From Dipteronia dyeriana (taxonomy: Eukaryota; Streptophyta; Magnoliopsida; Sapindales; Sapindaceae), in contig CM065299.1 of NCBI GenBank assembly GCA_032871835.1, forward strand, positions 44,590,706-44,654,705: a stretch of 64,000 nucleotides of DNA, given 5' to 3'. The notes beneath the pieces were generated by a model that ran no database searches, was not told the DNA's origin, and was given only the letters and a program-made list of their open reading frames with translations. Shown one piece after another: positions 22,488 to 33,995 of this stretch. Position 1 is the first letter of the stretch. The number at the start of each line of letters is the position of its first letter. Made by a program: the position numbers and the translations under genes.

Positions 22488-22847
22488 CACCATAATATTT
22501 GTTTCAGGGTCCTCTCGGGTGCTGGGTTTTGTCGGTTGATTAGTAATTCCCTATACCACCAAGTGTTGGTGAATACTTTCCACACAAGTTACAGCATGTT
22601 GTTCCAGCATGGCCTGGCCTATCACTGGAGGTACCAGAGCTTATGCTGTACCGGTCGATGCTGGGATCAGATTCTGCTGCTTCGATTTCCTTCCTTTCCT
22701 ATGAGCCTTCCAGGTGGAGGCTACATATTGATGCCCTGACGCTTTAGGCTTCCTTTAGGATAATCAAAGCCTCACAATCCTGTAGAAACAATAAACACGT
22801 TTCTTTATAAAGCGTATGGAATTTTTCCCATAGACGGCTCCAAAACG
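22488..22847 (-). other. Tat-1 5' leader and primer-binding region
   Basis: Read on the minus strand, the LTR end GGTTAACA is followed by CGTTTTGGAGCCGTCTATGGG (22,827-22,847). This resembles the TTGGCGCCGTCTGTGGG primer region common to plant gypsy elements. Element X has the same arrangement at 49,501-49,522. The rest of this stretch is untranslated leader, continued beyond the SIRE-like LTR. Confidence 0.65.
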
Positions 22848-24060
22848 TGTTAACCAAAAATTTGCTCTATATGAGGAATCTAAGTTAACACCCTTAAGAC
22901 CAAGACTTTGGAGAATCGCAATCGGGGTAAGTACCTTTGGTACTAGTTTCACGTGTAAAAATGGGTGAGATTTACAAAAGAAATAATGGTATGATAGATG
23001 ATATTATTGATCAAATGGAGTAATGAATACAACAAAATGCTAACAATATTATGGTGTGAAACTCTCGATCTCAGTCTCTCATGCCTAACTAATCTGGAGG
23101 TAGCGAACTCGTATTTGTCGATAAGTGGACACAACTTTCTACAGTGAAGACTAGGCTTTTTTCTATATTATAGAATCAAGCGACTGCTCTATCATATTTT
23201 TTTTATCCCTCCCCCTTTAACTATAGGGGTTATCTCTATATTTATACCCAAAGCTACTAGGGTTTTTCCTTGGCGTGTAAGTTGAAGATCACTGGATTGA
23301 TTTTTTTCCGTCATTTGGCAGGATTTTTGTTTAATATGATTGACCGTAGAGACACAGCTAGGGGATGATATCTTGGCGGGAGACGAGTTTGTTTCCTTTT
23401 TTTTTTTACTCTGGCACTATAACTTTATATACGTAGAGTCTGCTTACACCTTAAAGAATAATTCAATTTCCTCTGTTATCGGTGTTATACTTCAAAACAT
23501 TGACCCAATGATATGGTAGAGTATCTTGGGGTACACGTATGCTAGTGAGGTACTTTAAGGTATCATCCTGGTAAGGTGGAGTTTGATTGAAAGCGGAGGT
23601 GAGGTATCCCGAGGTAACAGCCAACTAGCGGGATGCCTTGTTGTATCATTCTGGTGATGTGTGGCTTGATTGGCTTCTTTGGCAAGGTACCTCAAGGTAC
23701 CATTCTGGCACTGAGATGTATTTTTGATATTCCTAAAGCTTTACGATCTCCCAGGAGCTTTACAGGCATATTCCCTCCCAATAGAAAGACAAGACAAGTG
23801 TTTTGACAGGTTATCAGGGCAACTCCGATGTAATTAGGTACCGGTTGGTCTGTAAGAGTGCATGAGCTTTATCTTGCTACCTCAATGACAATGAGGTACC
23901 TAGGTTATGCTAGGCCTGGTACTTCGAGGTAAACAATTGTGTCTGGTGTAGATTCTTTATGTGGAGATGTTCTCTATCTTGTGCTAATTGGGTGGAAAAT
24001 TTCCCTTTGGACCCTTGCCAAATTTGGCTATTAACTTCTTCCTTTTATGTATATATGTAT
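22848..24060 (-). mobile_element. Gypsy Tat LTR between Tat-1 and Tat-2
   Basis: On the minus strand it ends ...TTGGTTAACA directly before the Tat-1 primer region, so it serves as the 5' LTR of Tat-1. Blocks match the LTR at 49,523-51,254, for example CTAGGGTTTTT...GGCGTG near 23,255 and 50,577. Rich in GGTACC/AGGTAC motifs between 23,520 and 23,940. The high-coordinate end near 24,060 is approximate. The 3' region of Tat-2 lies right next to it, so it may also be the 3' LTR of Tat-2. Confidence 0.65.
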
Positions 24061-24115
24061 GGTATTAAGGAGGTAGCCAACATGTGTTTTGCATCTGGCA
24101 GGCTTTAAAGTTTAA

Positions 24116-24900
24116 CATGGCTATGAGCCAACATGTGGATTCCAGTACGAATAAGCTAATTCTGCTAGCACTGAGCTTGGAACAGCTAGGGCAGAGCTCA
24201 CCGAGGCGTTGAAGATTATGCAAGCTTTGAGCCAAGACCTGGGTAAGATTGTAAATGCCCTCAATGAGACCTAGTGTCACCTGCAGCGACAGAAGCATTC
24301 CTACAATGGAGGTTCTCAGGTCCGAACATTGCACCCCTAAAAGGGATGATCAGAAGGTAATAACAAGGCAGCTAGGTGGAAAGGTCCAGGCTCTGCAGGT
24401 AAGTGTGACCAGTTTGGAGGCCATGATGGATGCCTCATTTAGGGATGGGTACATCTACACAGCCTTCCAGGTGGAGCAGGCTCTACCTCTATTGAAGGGT
24501 GGAAGAGAGGAAAAAAAAAGCGGTTGAGATGGCTATGCCTGAATCTATTGAGGCAGGCACATCTCGGACTTTTGGGGCAATCTAAGAGGAGGACGATGAA
24601 GACCAAAGGCCTATCTCTTCTTTTCTACCACGTCATATCAGATCAGATAGTAGCTTGAAGACTCCTAACGCTGTAGTGGTCCAAGTTGAAGGTGGAGCTT
24701 CTGACCTGTTTACCTCCCCATATGGGCCTGCAAAGGAGGTAGAGAACTGGCCCACTTTTAAGGATGGAGAATCTAAAAAGCATGCCTATCTTTCTTGTCC
24801 GGCCAATGAGGTAAAAGAGAAGGCTGGTCTCATCAAGGATGTGGAGCTGTCAAGGAGGAGCTTCAGACCGATCTAGCCCAGGTAGTGGTTTCTACTAAGG
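24116..24900 (+). pseudogene. Antisense extra ORF (aORF) of Tat-2
   Basis: Opposite in strand to gag-pol and downstream of integrase. An ATG at 24,116 starts MAMSQHVDSS, and a coiled-coil-like stretch follows (ARAELTEALKIMQAL, then KIVNALNET before a stop at about 24,273). A second frame gives a coiled-coil-like segment ending in an ASFRDGYIYTAFQVEQALPLL motif (24,380-24,500), and 24,655-24,876 holds an acidic/basic tail. The start context is shared with 7484 in Tat-1. Retand-like Tat elements are known to carry such an antisense ORF; its function is unknown. At least two frameshifts. Confidence 0.55.
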
Positions 24901-25756
24901 TAGCTGAACAGGTAACGGGCGTGCCCCATATGGTCTTAGAGATGGTGCTTTAGATGGTGGAGCAATGCTTGTAGAGGAGGTTAAACCTGGAACGGGAGGA
25001 GCTGTAAATGAGAATGTCAACAACAAGAGACAGTGGCATGACTCAAATTGATCATTTATCAGTTACTTCTCTTTTACTTGTATATTTTTTTTTCAAAGAT
25101 GTAACCCATGACAGGGGGATGGGCTCACTAATTTTGAATGCAATGAAATAGATTTTCCTTCATTTTTTATACCTAGTTGACTCCTACTTTGGCTGAGCTT
25201 GCATGACTTCAAACCTGACAAAATCTTGATTTGGGAAGTAGTCCCCAACGTATACCTAACTTAACCATATCTGGTAATACAAGAAAACTTTAAAATTTGA
25301 TAAGAAACATAGGAATCTATCATGAAAGGTGATTGTTACCAGGTAATCGAGGTACTTAGTTAATGATTCTAAGAAACATCATCAATACTGATTTTCCCTT
25401 TTAGGAGAATCATGGTACCAAGCATTCCTACTCTATGAATCTTGGTACTTAAGCAAAAATCTAGTCGAAAGAATCTAAGTACTAGGGATCATCATGCTTT
25501 GGAATTATGGTACCAACTTGGAAGGTACATTTATATACCTAGGTACATAAAAGAATCTTGATATTGGTCACTCATATGTATATGGTATCCCGGTATTTAG
25601 TTGATATCGTTGACAAGGCACCTAGTGCCCTGTACTTAGTCGATATCACGGTTGAGGTACCTAGCATCCCTATAATAGGAAAACTGGTACTTAGTCAATA
25701 ACATAATCGAGGTACCTATTGCTCTTGCAAATAGAATCCTAGTACTTTGGCGAACT
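24901..25756. other. Tat-2 noncoding 3' region
   Basis: No domain. A T-rich run followed by GGGATGGGCTC near 25,080-25,130 matches Tat-1 near 7750-7780. From 25,340 to 25,750 the phrases AGGTACCTAG and TACTTAGTCGATA recur irregularly, forming a degenerate short repeat. Confidence 0.5.
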
Positions 25757-26395
25757 TGATCCTGGCAGGTAACTATGCCATCTAGATCCTTTCTTACTGG
25801 TTGGCCCGACCAAGGCAATAGGATGGCCATTTGGCTATCCTGGTCTTGAGGAAGCGATAGGAAACTAAGGCCACAACTACGCAACCTTCGTATGATAGAT
25901 AATTTTGCCTTTATGAGCCAGACCCTTTTTTGGGGGTAGGGGGTGGGGTCGCCCGACCAAGGCAACAGGATGGCCGTTTGGTTGTCCTGGTCTTAAAGAA
26001 TTAACTGGTGACTAAGGCCATAACTTCGTAATCTTGGTCTAGCAGGAAACTATGTCTTTATAAACCAGACCCTTCTTGGGGAGGAGGGGGGGTCGCCCGA
26101 CCAAGGCAACAGGATGGCAGTTTGGCTATTATGGTCTTAAGGAAGCGATAGGCAAATAAGGCCACAATTTCGTAACCTTGGTCTGATAGGCAACTATGCC
26201 TTTATAAACCAGACTCTTCCTAGAAGGGGTGGCCCGACCAAGGTCTTGAGGAAGAGACGGGCAACCAAGGCCACAACTTTACAAACTTGGTCTGGCAAAT
26301 AACCTTGCCTTTATAAACCAACCCTTTATTAGAGGGGGATGGCCTGACCCAGACATCAGGATTGTTGTGTAGCCATTCCTCATACTGATCATGTT
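25757..26395. repeat. Tandem repeat, 110-147 bp, about 4.5 units
   Basis: The anchor GCCCGACCAAGGCAA recurs near 25,804, 25,951, 26,095 and 26,232, with a shorter diverged unit near 26,342. Spacings are about 147, 144, 137 and 110. Each unit has GCAACTATGCCTTTATAAACC, a G-run, the anchor, and GGCTATCCTGGTCTT. It lies between Tat-2 integrase and the antisense ORF. The same core is seen in the arrays at 8500 and 27,691. Confidence 0.88.
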
Positions 26396-26499
26396 GAACT
26401 TTCGAGGTGAAATTTAGCAATAAAATTATACAAGTGTAAATATAGAAAAATAGAGAATCTTTATTGAAAATCAATTGGTCATACACTTTGTTTAGGCAG

Positions 26500-27270
26500 T
26501 ATTATCTAGGATGACACTGGTCGGGCTCCACTTGGGATCTTGTCTCTTTTATGCGAAGAACAACTACAAGTTGCCTGCATTCAATGTGTGATTAGTAGGG
26601 CGTTCATCCAAATCTTCCAACTTGTAAGCCCCGCTTAAGATTACCTTTTTTACCATGTGAGGGTCTTCCCAATTTGGTGCTAGTACCTCATCCGACCACT
26701 TCCAAGTGTTTTGGGTTATCTCTCTTAGTACGAGATCCCCCTCTCTGAAGTTGTGGGTTCTGAGCTTCTAATTGAAGTACCTCACAATTCGGCTCAGGTA
26801 GACTGCTACCCTTTTTGCCACTCTATCTCGCTTTTCCTCTAGAAGGTCGAGTTTGGCTCTCATCTTGACCTTATTATCTTCTGGTTAGAAGTGTTGAACC
26901 CTGAAGAAGGTCATCTTATTCTCGATAAGTAGGATCGCTGCTACTCGGAAAGTCAACGAGTAACTTTTGCCCACTTACCATTCTTCTGTGTAAACTTCTT
27001 CTTGAGAAGCTTCTTGATAGTCTTATTTACAGCTTCTAACAAACCATTGGTTTGAGGAAAAGGCACATATGTGAAGTTGAGGTCGATTCCAAGGTTCTCA
27101 CAAAAATCCTAGAAACTCTCATTATCGAACTGTTTGCTGATATCGATGTTGATGGTGATCAGGGTAACGAACCTGCAAACCATGTTCTTCTTGATGAATT
27201 TGGTGTTATCTTGGAGAGCGGTTCTGCTTCTACCCATATAATAAAGTAGTCGATGACAACTTTGGCATGC
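26500..27270 (-). pseudogene. Tat-2 integrase, C-terminal half
   Basis: Minus-strand reading from 27,270: KHAKVVIDYF (core strand with the first catalytic Asp), FIKKNMVCRFVT, DISKQFDN, YVPFPQTNGLLEAVNKTIKKLLKKK (glutamate region), and a C-terminal part to about 26,530. The second catalytic Asp motif is degraded. The domain begins at 51,640 on the far side of element X; across the CTTAG target site the frame joins as YQAK-HAKVVIDYF. Confidence 0.82.
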
Positions 27271-27274
27271 TTAG

Positions 27275-27690
27275 TGTCAACCTAAAATTCACTCGAGGTA
27301 AGGAATTTCGATCAACACCCTTAACCCGGTACCCGATAGGCTACAGGGGTAGGTACCTAGTACCTTAGTGATCTTGTATGAATATAGAGTACGGTGTAGC
27401 TAGGTAGGATACAAGTCCTCCCACCGGTCGGGCTTCGTGCATATGGAGGAAACATGGGGCTTGAGGTTCCTTTGCTGGAATGGAGGACAAGTCATGGTTC
27501 TTGGTCCTAGTGCCCTGGTTCTAGCACTTGGTGTCCTCTCTAGGTGACCTCGATTCAAATAGCACGTAAGGAGGTAGGATCACTACTCCTCAGTAGTTTT
27601 CTGACCCATTTAGCAAGCTAAATGGAGTGTTTGTTGTACCTAATTGATATGGATGTGGTCATGAAAGAGAGGACTAGAACTATATCAATC
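27275..27690 (-). mobile_element. Partial 3' LTR of element X
   Basis: Matches 49,523 to about 49,930 of the other LTR, including GATCAACACCCTTAACC and the AGGATACAAGTCCTCCCACC block. Beyond about 27,690 the match stops and the 67-bp array begins, so the promoter half (U3) of this LTR has been lost or replaced. Confidence 0.8.
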
Positions 27691-28400
27691 AGGGCATTAG
27701 GAGTGCGGTGTAGCTTTCCCTGTCAATGCGATCCTCTTGGATGGATTTATCTGGTATATGGCAACAGAAGTGTTGTATAGCTTTCCTGGTCAAGGCGATC
27801 CTCCTAGTATGATTAATCTTGTCCAGGGCATCAGAAGCACTATGTAGCTTTCTTGGTAAAATCAATCATCCTGAAAGGACTAATCTGGTTCAGGGTATCA
27901 GAAGGGCAGTATAGCTCTCCTGGTTAAGGTGATCCTCTTAGATAGATTAATCCAGTCTAGGGCATCAGGAGTGTAGTGTAGCTATCTTGGTCAAGACAAT
28001 CCGCTTGGATGGATTAATTCGGTCAAGGGTATTAAGAGTGCCGTGTAGCTTTCTTGGTTAAAACGATCCTCCTTGTGGGATTAATCCAGACCAGGGCATC
28101 AGGAGCACAATGTTGATCTCCTGGTCAAGGTGATTCTCTTGGATGGATTAATTTGGTCCAAGGCATCATAAGTGTTGTGTAGCTCTCCTGGTCAAGGTGA
28201 TCATTCTGGATGAATTAATCTAGTTCAGGGCATTAGGAGTGTTGTGTAGCTCTCCTGGTCAAGGTGATCCTTTGGTATGGATTAATCTGGTCTAGGGCAT
28301 CATGAGTGTTATGTAGCTTTCATGGTTAAAGCAATCCTCATAGAGGGATTAATTCTGTCCAGGGCATCAGGAGTGTGGCGTAGCTCTCTTGGTCTCGATC
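27691..28400. repeat. 67-bp tandem array, about 11 units
   Basis: The anchor AGGGCATCAGGAGTG occurs near 27,691, 27,757, 27,824, 27,892, 27,959, 28,026, 28,093, 28,160, 28,227, 28,294 and 28,361, a steady 66-68 base step. Each unit also carries TAGCTCTCCTGGTCAAGG, GATCCTCTTGGATGG and ATTAATCTGGTC. Units diverge mostly by single-base changes. The core matches part of the longer unit at 25,757-26,395. Confidence 0.93.
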
Positions 28401-28610
28401 ATAGGTAAACGGTGATTGTTAGAGAACTATCGTAGAGGTCAAAATCAAAGATCACACAAACTCAAGGAGATAACAGTCAATGGTTACCCTGTTACTGTGG
28501 ACTTCAAGGGTAAAACCATTTGAGGTGATCTGAGACCTAGGTAACAGAGTGACTTTCCGCTAAGGAGCTTGTTATTGTGGACCATTCACTACGTAAAATC
28601 TTCTCAAGTT
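28401..28610. other. Noncoding internal DNA of element X
   Basis: Between the 67-bp array and the AGGTC target site of the outer copia. No coding or repeat feature recognised. Confidence 0.4.
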
Positions 28611-28615
28611 AGGTC

Positions 28616-30489
28616 TCTTGGTGTTTATGCCCTAAGCATGTAATTTGTAAATGGATTTATGAAGTAAATAAAAAGAAAGGTTCAGTTCTTTCTGTTATGT
28701 TTTTTATTTTATAAACTTGTGCACATATTAACATCATAGATTGCCAGATGTAATCTTGAACTGTGTATATGAGTGTCATATAAGGATGGATACAGTAAAA
28801 GACGTGCAATCTAAAGAGTCTATAGATAGCAAATAAAGCTGGGCACTTTATTTATGGTTAATCTATAGTTGCGGTCCATTCAGTAATGTACAGTGATTCT
28901 ATCTTGAATCATTCATATGAGATATGGGAATGGAGGCACCTTGTATGATCTGATCATATAGGACTGGGCCATGATCTATATGAATCTCACACCAAGATCT
29001 GTTTACCGATGAGATTCATATATATCAACTAATGATGGCTATATGTGGGTGATCTTAATCCTGAGTGTCTTATCGACTACTTTAGGTTAGATCGTGGTCT
29101 TTGATATACCATGTTTGAGGTCAGAGTATTTCCTGATTAATATACTCTGTATGTCGGGATTGCGGTCTGGCTTATGGCTGGGAAGGTTTGTACACAATAG
29201 TGGAATCCACTCCTTCTTGTAAGAAGTAGATGGTAGTTCCCTTAAGGGTTGATTTGAGGCTTGGACAATATGAGCGCTCTCCTAATTTCGTAAGAAAATA
29301 GGATTTATTGTCCATTAGAGAATGAACGATACTTAAAGGATATATGTAATTAGAGGGATATAATGGAAATTATGACCCAACTCTAATTATGAACTACTAT
29401 GGAGGATCACACCATGTGTAATAGCTATATCGGTCAGTGTAAAAGCGTCTGCAGTTGAGAGAGTGCAGCTTCGGGTTTTTAGTGGAATAACACCGGAGTT
29501 AATAATCAAAGAATATTAATTAAAGAGTTTAATTAATGATTATGAGGATTATTGGAGGTCAAAATATTGTGGGTCCATTAGGTCCCCTTGCTAGCCTGAT
29601 CGATTTAGGTGACAAGGGTCATGGTTAACTAATTGGATTGTCCAATTAATTGTGCTACAAAAGTGACACGTATATATTCGGGAATTGATTGAATAATGAG
29701 ATTATTTTATTAATGAATGTTAATAGTTAAAGTAATTAAATAATTAGGTTATTTAATTATATTGATAATTATGAATTATTAATTAACTATTAATTAGAGG
29801 GTGTTAGTTGATATATGGATTTAGGTGAAGATAAAATATTAAGATTATTTTATTTTACTAAATCATTTATCTAAGTATTTGAATTTAAGTTTAAATTTTA
29901 AATACTTATTATCACTTTTAATATATTAGATATATTTGAAAAGGATAAATAAAAGATATATATCAATTATAACACAAGAGATTGCATTGGATGCAAATTG
30001 GTGTGTGCAAAAAAGTATATTTAAAATAAATGCAAGTGTGCAGACATGATTTTGATTTAAAAAGAGAATTTTTTTTTTAAGGTGTGTATATGATACACAA
30101 GCATAAAAAAAAATTCCTAGTATTTCTCTACATCCTCCATTCAAGTTCCTGAGATCGTGACGCGCCCACACGCAGTTACCAGTTTCAGAAGATAGAGAAG
30201 AAGATCGAGTGGTTCAGACAGGAACACATCGTAAAGTTAAGAAGCCTCTAAACGTTGGTAAGATTGGTTCAGACAAGAGCATATTATAAAGTGAAGAAGC
30301 TTCCAAACGTTGGTACGATTTTCTTCTTCTTATTATATCGATTTCAATTTCCTGTGATTACATATTCTATGTATTAGTTTCGAAAAAATATTACAATCCC
30401 AAGTTCACTGGTCCCAGATACAGATTATGATTTATAAAAAAAAATTAAAATCTACTTCCGCTGCGTGACCGGTGAACGGGGTTCTAACA
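28616..30489 (+). mobile_element. 5' LTR of outer copia B-2
   Basis: Begins TCTTGGTGTTTATGCCC (family start TGTTGGGG with the G lost) and ends GTTCTAACA. At 1,874 bases it is shorter than its partner, mainly through loss of sequence in the A/T-rich last third. Confidence 0.9.
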
Positions 30490-31959
30490 ATTGATATAAG
30501 AGCCAATTTATTTTTTGGAACGAGAAATTGTTTTCGATGCTCCTGTATGTATGAATGTGTAGGCACCATCTTTATGATTGAATGAATGTTTATAATTAAA
30601 TTGTTTAATTTAAATATTGTTGATCGTAAATTTTTATGGTACTGTGGATTTAGGGTTTATGGGTTGTATAATTTTTATTTTATTTATTTTTACTGTTATC
30701 GTATTGTAAATAAATATAATTGTAACCTATAAATGATTAACTGGAAATGCGCGACACCGGACACTGTTCATCGGGTACTAGTCACACGGGATACTATTCA
30801 TCAGGTACTATTCATGCGGTACTGTTCACGAACGGTTCCATTGGCAAGTGTTGCCTAGTATGTTCCGTGCAGATTTCCCGTTTTGGATTCATGAGATGAA
30901 TCCGAGTGACTTAAAGAGACTGGAAGATATCTGAAGTTACTAGAAGACCAAGGAAGGTCCTGGTATTTTTTTTGTAATTTTAGATTCCAATTTTTTAGGT
31001 TAAATAATCCACAGTACTCAGTCAATTCATGTATGTTTTATGTTATGTGATGATAAAAGCATTGCCATGCATACGTATGTCATTTAGATTAGATGTGCGA
31101 ACACAAAAATATTTGATATGTCATACATGCATCATAGCCTGATACTTTATGTATTTTGTTCAATGTGATTAAAATGTGTAAATACATAAATGACTATGAA
31201 TAATGAGATTAGTTTTTAATGGTTAGAAAACTTGGTAATTCTCATTAATATTAGTCTAGTTGTTAAAGTGTTTAAAAAATTAGATTAATAGGGTCATTTG
31301 TTAGGATTAATCTGATTAATAACCTAATAATAAATTATCAGAATAAAGTGTTAGGGTTTTAATTGTTAAAACTTGGTAAACACTAACATAATAATCTGAC
31401 CTTAATAAATAGTTTACAAAGGCTTAGATTATTCACTAATATATTAGTTTTTAATTGTTAAAAATCATTAATAATTTATTAGTTAATTAGAACTTGTTTC
31501 TAATTAGTTAATGCGCTACATAACTTGATTAAAGTTAGTTGTTTAATCCTGTAGAGTCTAGGTGCATTAACGGTTAATAGAAAACCCTCATTTTAAAATA
31601 GTGAGTCGGAGAGGGATATATGACATATATATCCCGAGGTTTCCATTATTAGTTCAACACCATGAGATCCGAGTGAGGCCTTGTGACGGCTTTGCTTTTG
31701 TCCTCCCTAAGGAGGGTTTCCACAAAGGTCAATACCAAGGTTGACTTCCTAACGGATAGGATTTCTGAGGGTATTTCGGGATTGACCGACCCTAAGGAGG
31801 CAATTCTCGAGTTAAGCTCGTGAGATTTGAAATGGTGGGTTGCACTCAAGAAAGTTTTGATTAAGTTTGTTAATTAAAAACCTGACTGAATGAACGATGG
31901 TTGAATGATATGGAATAAGAGTTATTTTAGAATATCATTTGATTGAGAATGTCTCGGTC
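30490..31959 (+). mobile_element. Leader of outer copia B-2, 5' part
   Basis: A decayed primer site ATTGATATAAGAGCC at 30,490 follows the LTR. The untranslated leader collinear with 33,996-35,490 of B-3 follows, stopping at CGGTC where the inner element is inserted. It includes GGTACT-rich text (30,760-30,830) and a CTAAGGAGG... segment near 31,700-31,800. No ORF of substance. Confidence 0.85.
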
Positions 31960-31964
31960 CAACA

Positions 31965-33390
31965 TGCTGGGGTTTCTGCCCTAAAGATGTAATTTGTTAA
32001 TGGATTTATGAAATAAGTAAAAGGAAAAGTTCAATTCATTTTTGTTGTGTTGTTTATTATATAACTTGTGCATATATTTAACATCCACGATTGCCGGATG
32101 GAATCTCGAACTGTTTATATGAGTGTCATATACAGGTGGATATAGTAAGCGACGTGCAATATAAAGAGTCCATACAGAGCAAATAAAGATGGGTACTTTT
32201 TTTTTTGTTAATCTATAGTTGTGGTCCATTCCGTAATGTACAGTGATTCTATCCTGAATCATTCATATGGAGATATGAGAATGGAGGCACCTTGTATGAT
32301 GTGATCATATAGGACTGGGCCATGATCTATTTGAATCTATCACCAAGATCACCGATGAGATTCATATATATAAACTAATGATGGCTATATATGGGTGATC
32401 TTAATCCTGAGTGTCTTATCGACTCCTTCAGGTTAAATCGTGGTCTTTGATATACCATGCATGAGGTCAGATAGTTTTCATGATCAATATACTTCGTATA
32501 TTGGGATTACACTTTGGCTTGTGGCTGGAAAGGTTTGTACACATTAATGAAATCCATTAATTCTTGTAAGAAGTAGATGGTAGTTCCCTTAAGGGTTGAT
32601 TCGGGGCTTGGACAATATGAGCGCTCTCCTAATTCCGTTTGGAAATAGGATTTATTGTTCATTATAGAATCAACGGTACTTAAAAAAAATATGTAATTAG
32701 GGGGGTATATCGGATATTATGACCCGGCTCTAATTATGAACCACTGTAGAGGATCACACCATATGCAATAACTATATCGATGGACACCGAGTTGTATCGG
32801 TCTGTGTAAAAGTGTCTGCAGTTGAGAGAGTGCAGCTTCAGGTTTTTAGTAAAATAACAACGGAGTTAATAACCAAGAAATATTTATTAAAGATTTTAAT
32901 TAATGATTCCGAGAATTATTAGAGCTCAAAATATTGTGGATCCATTAGGTCCCCTTACTAGCCCGATCGATTTAATTAACAAAGGTCATGGTAAATTAAT
33001 TGGGTTACAAAAGTGACACGTATATATTATGGAATTAATTGAATAATGAGATTATTTAATTAATAAATGTTAATAGTTAAATTATTTAAAAAATTAGATT
33101 ATTTAATTATATTGATAATTATAAATTATTAATTAACCATTAATTGGAGGGTGTTAGTTGATATATGGATTTAGGTGAAAATAAAATAATATGATTATTT
33201 TATTTTACTAAATCATTTATCTAAGTATTTGAATTTAAGTTTAAATTTAAAATACTTATTATCACTTTTAATATATTAGATATATTTGAAAAGGATAATT
33301 AAAATTTATTTGTCGATTATAACACAAGAGTTGCATTGGATGCAAATTGGTATGTGCACATATATAAGTGTTTGTATAGGATAAAAATAA

Positions 33391-33427
<37 letters not shown>

Positions 33428-33995
33428 AGAATATAAAAAAAATTACGTTGACATTTTATCAAAAATGAAAATGCTTTGCAAAAGTTGAATATATATTTTT
33501 TTTTCTTTTGAAAACAAAAAGAGTGCAGGCATGATTTTTTTTTAAGAAAAAGTTGATTTTTTTTAAGAAGAAGTTGATTTAGTTTTGGTGTGTACCTGAT
33601 ACACATGAGAACGCAAAAAAAAAAACACATAAGTTTTACATGAGATGCAATTTATGTGTGCATGGAATCAATACACCAAATTGAGAAGAAATAGTTTCTT
33701 CAAGTATTTCTCTACATCCTCTATTCAAGTTCCTGAGATCCTGACACTCCCACATGCAGTTACCAATCATAGGAGATAGCGAGGAAGATCGAGTGATTCA
33801 GACAGGAGCATATCATAAAGTGAAGGAGCCTCCAAACGTTGGTAAGATTTTCTTCTCCTGATTTTATTGATTACAATTTCTTGTGTTTAAAATAATTACG
33901 ATCCCAAGTTCTATGGTCTCAGATACAGATTACGATATGTATTAAAAATTTTAAAACCTAGTTCCGCAGCATAACCAGGGAACGGGGTTCCAAAA
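31965..33995 (+). mobile_element. 5' LTR of inner copia B-3
   Basis: Begins TGCTGGGGTTTCTGCCC and ends GGTTCCAAAA (usual end CAACA altered). A TA run lies at 33,393-33,424. Full length for the family. Confidence 0.93.
33393..33424. repeat. (TA)n microsatellite in LTR
   Basis: An uninterrupted TA run in the last third of the 5' LTR of B-3; the partner LTR has only a short version near 41,003. Confidence 0.85.

Larger units (their letters stand above)
7191..24060 (-). mobile_element. Ty3/gypsy Tat-type element, copy 1 (Tat-1), interrupted
   Basis: On the minus strand, from high to low coordinates: LTR (about 24,060-22,848), primer region (22,822-22,847), leader, gag, protease, RT, RNase H, integrase, tandem repeats and an antisense ORF remnant. 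This is gypsy order (RT before integrase). A Tat-like gag finger and the antisense extra ORF support the Tat lineage. Three later insertions split it: 20,963-22,487, 13,309-17,293 and 10,301-12,725. No 3' LTR is visible at the low-coordinate end. Confidence 0.85.

Noticed and set aside
20958..22492. Clear TSD for the SIRE-like LTR in Tat-1
   Set aside because: CACAT and CACCA match at only three of five positions and the right end is uncertain, so I do not claim it.
27691..28400. CRISPR-like repeat-spacer array
   Set aside because: Units are adjacent with no unique spacers, diverge gradually, and lie in a plant retrotransposon, so it is an ordinary tandem repeat.
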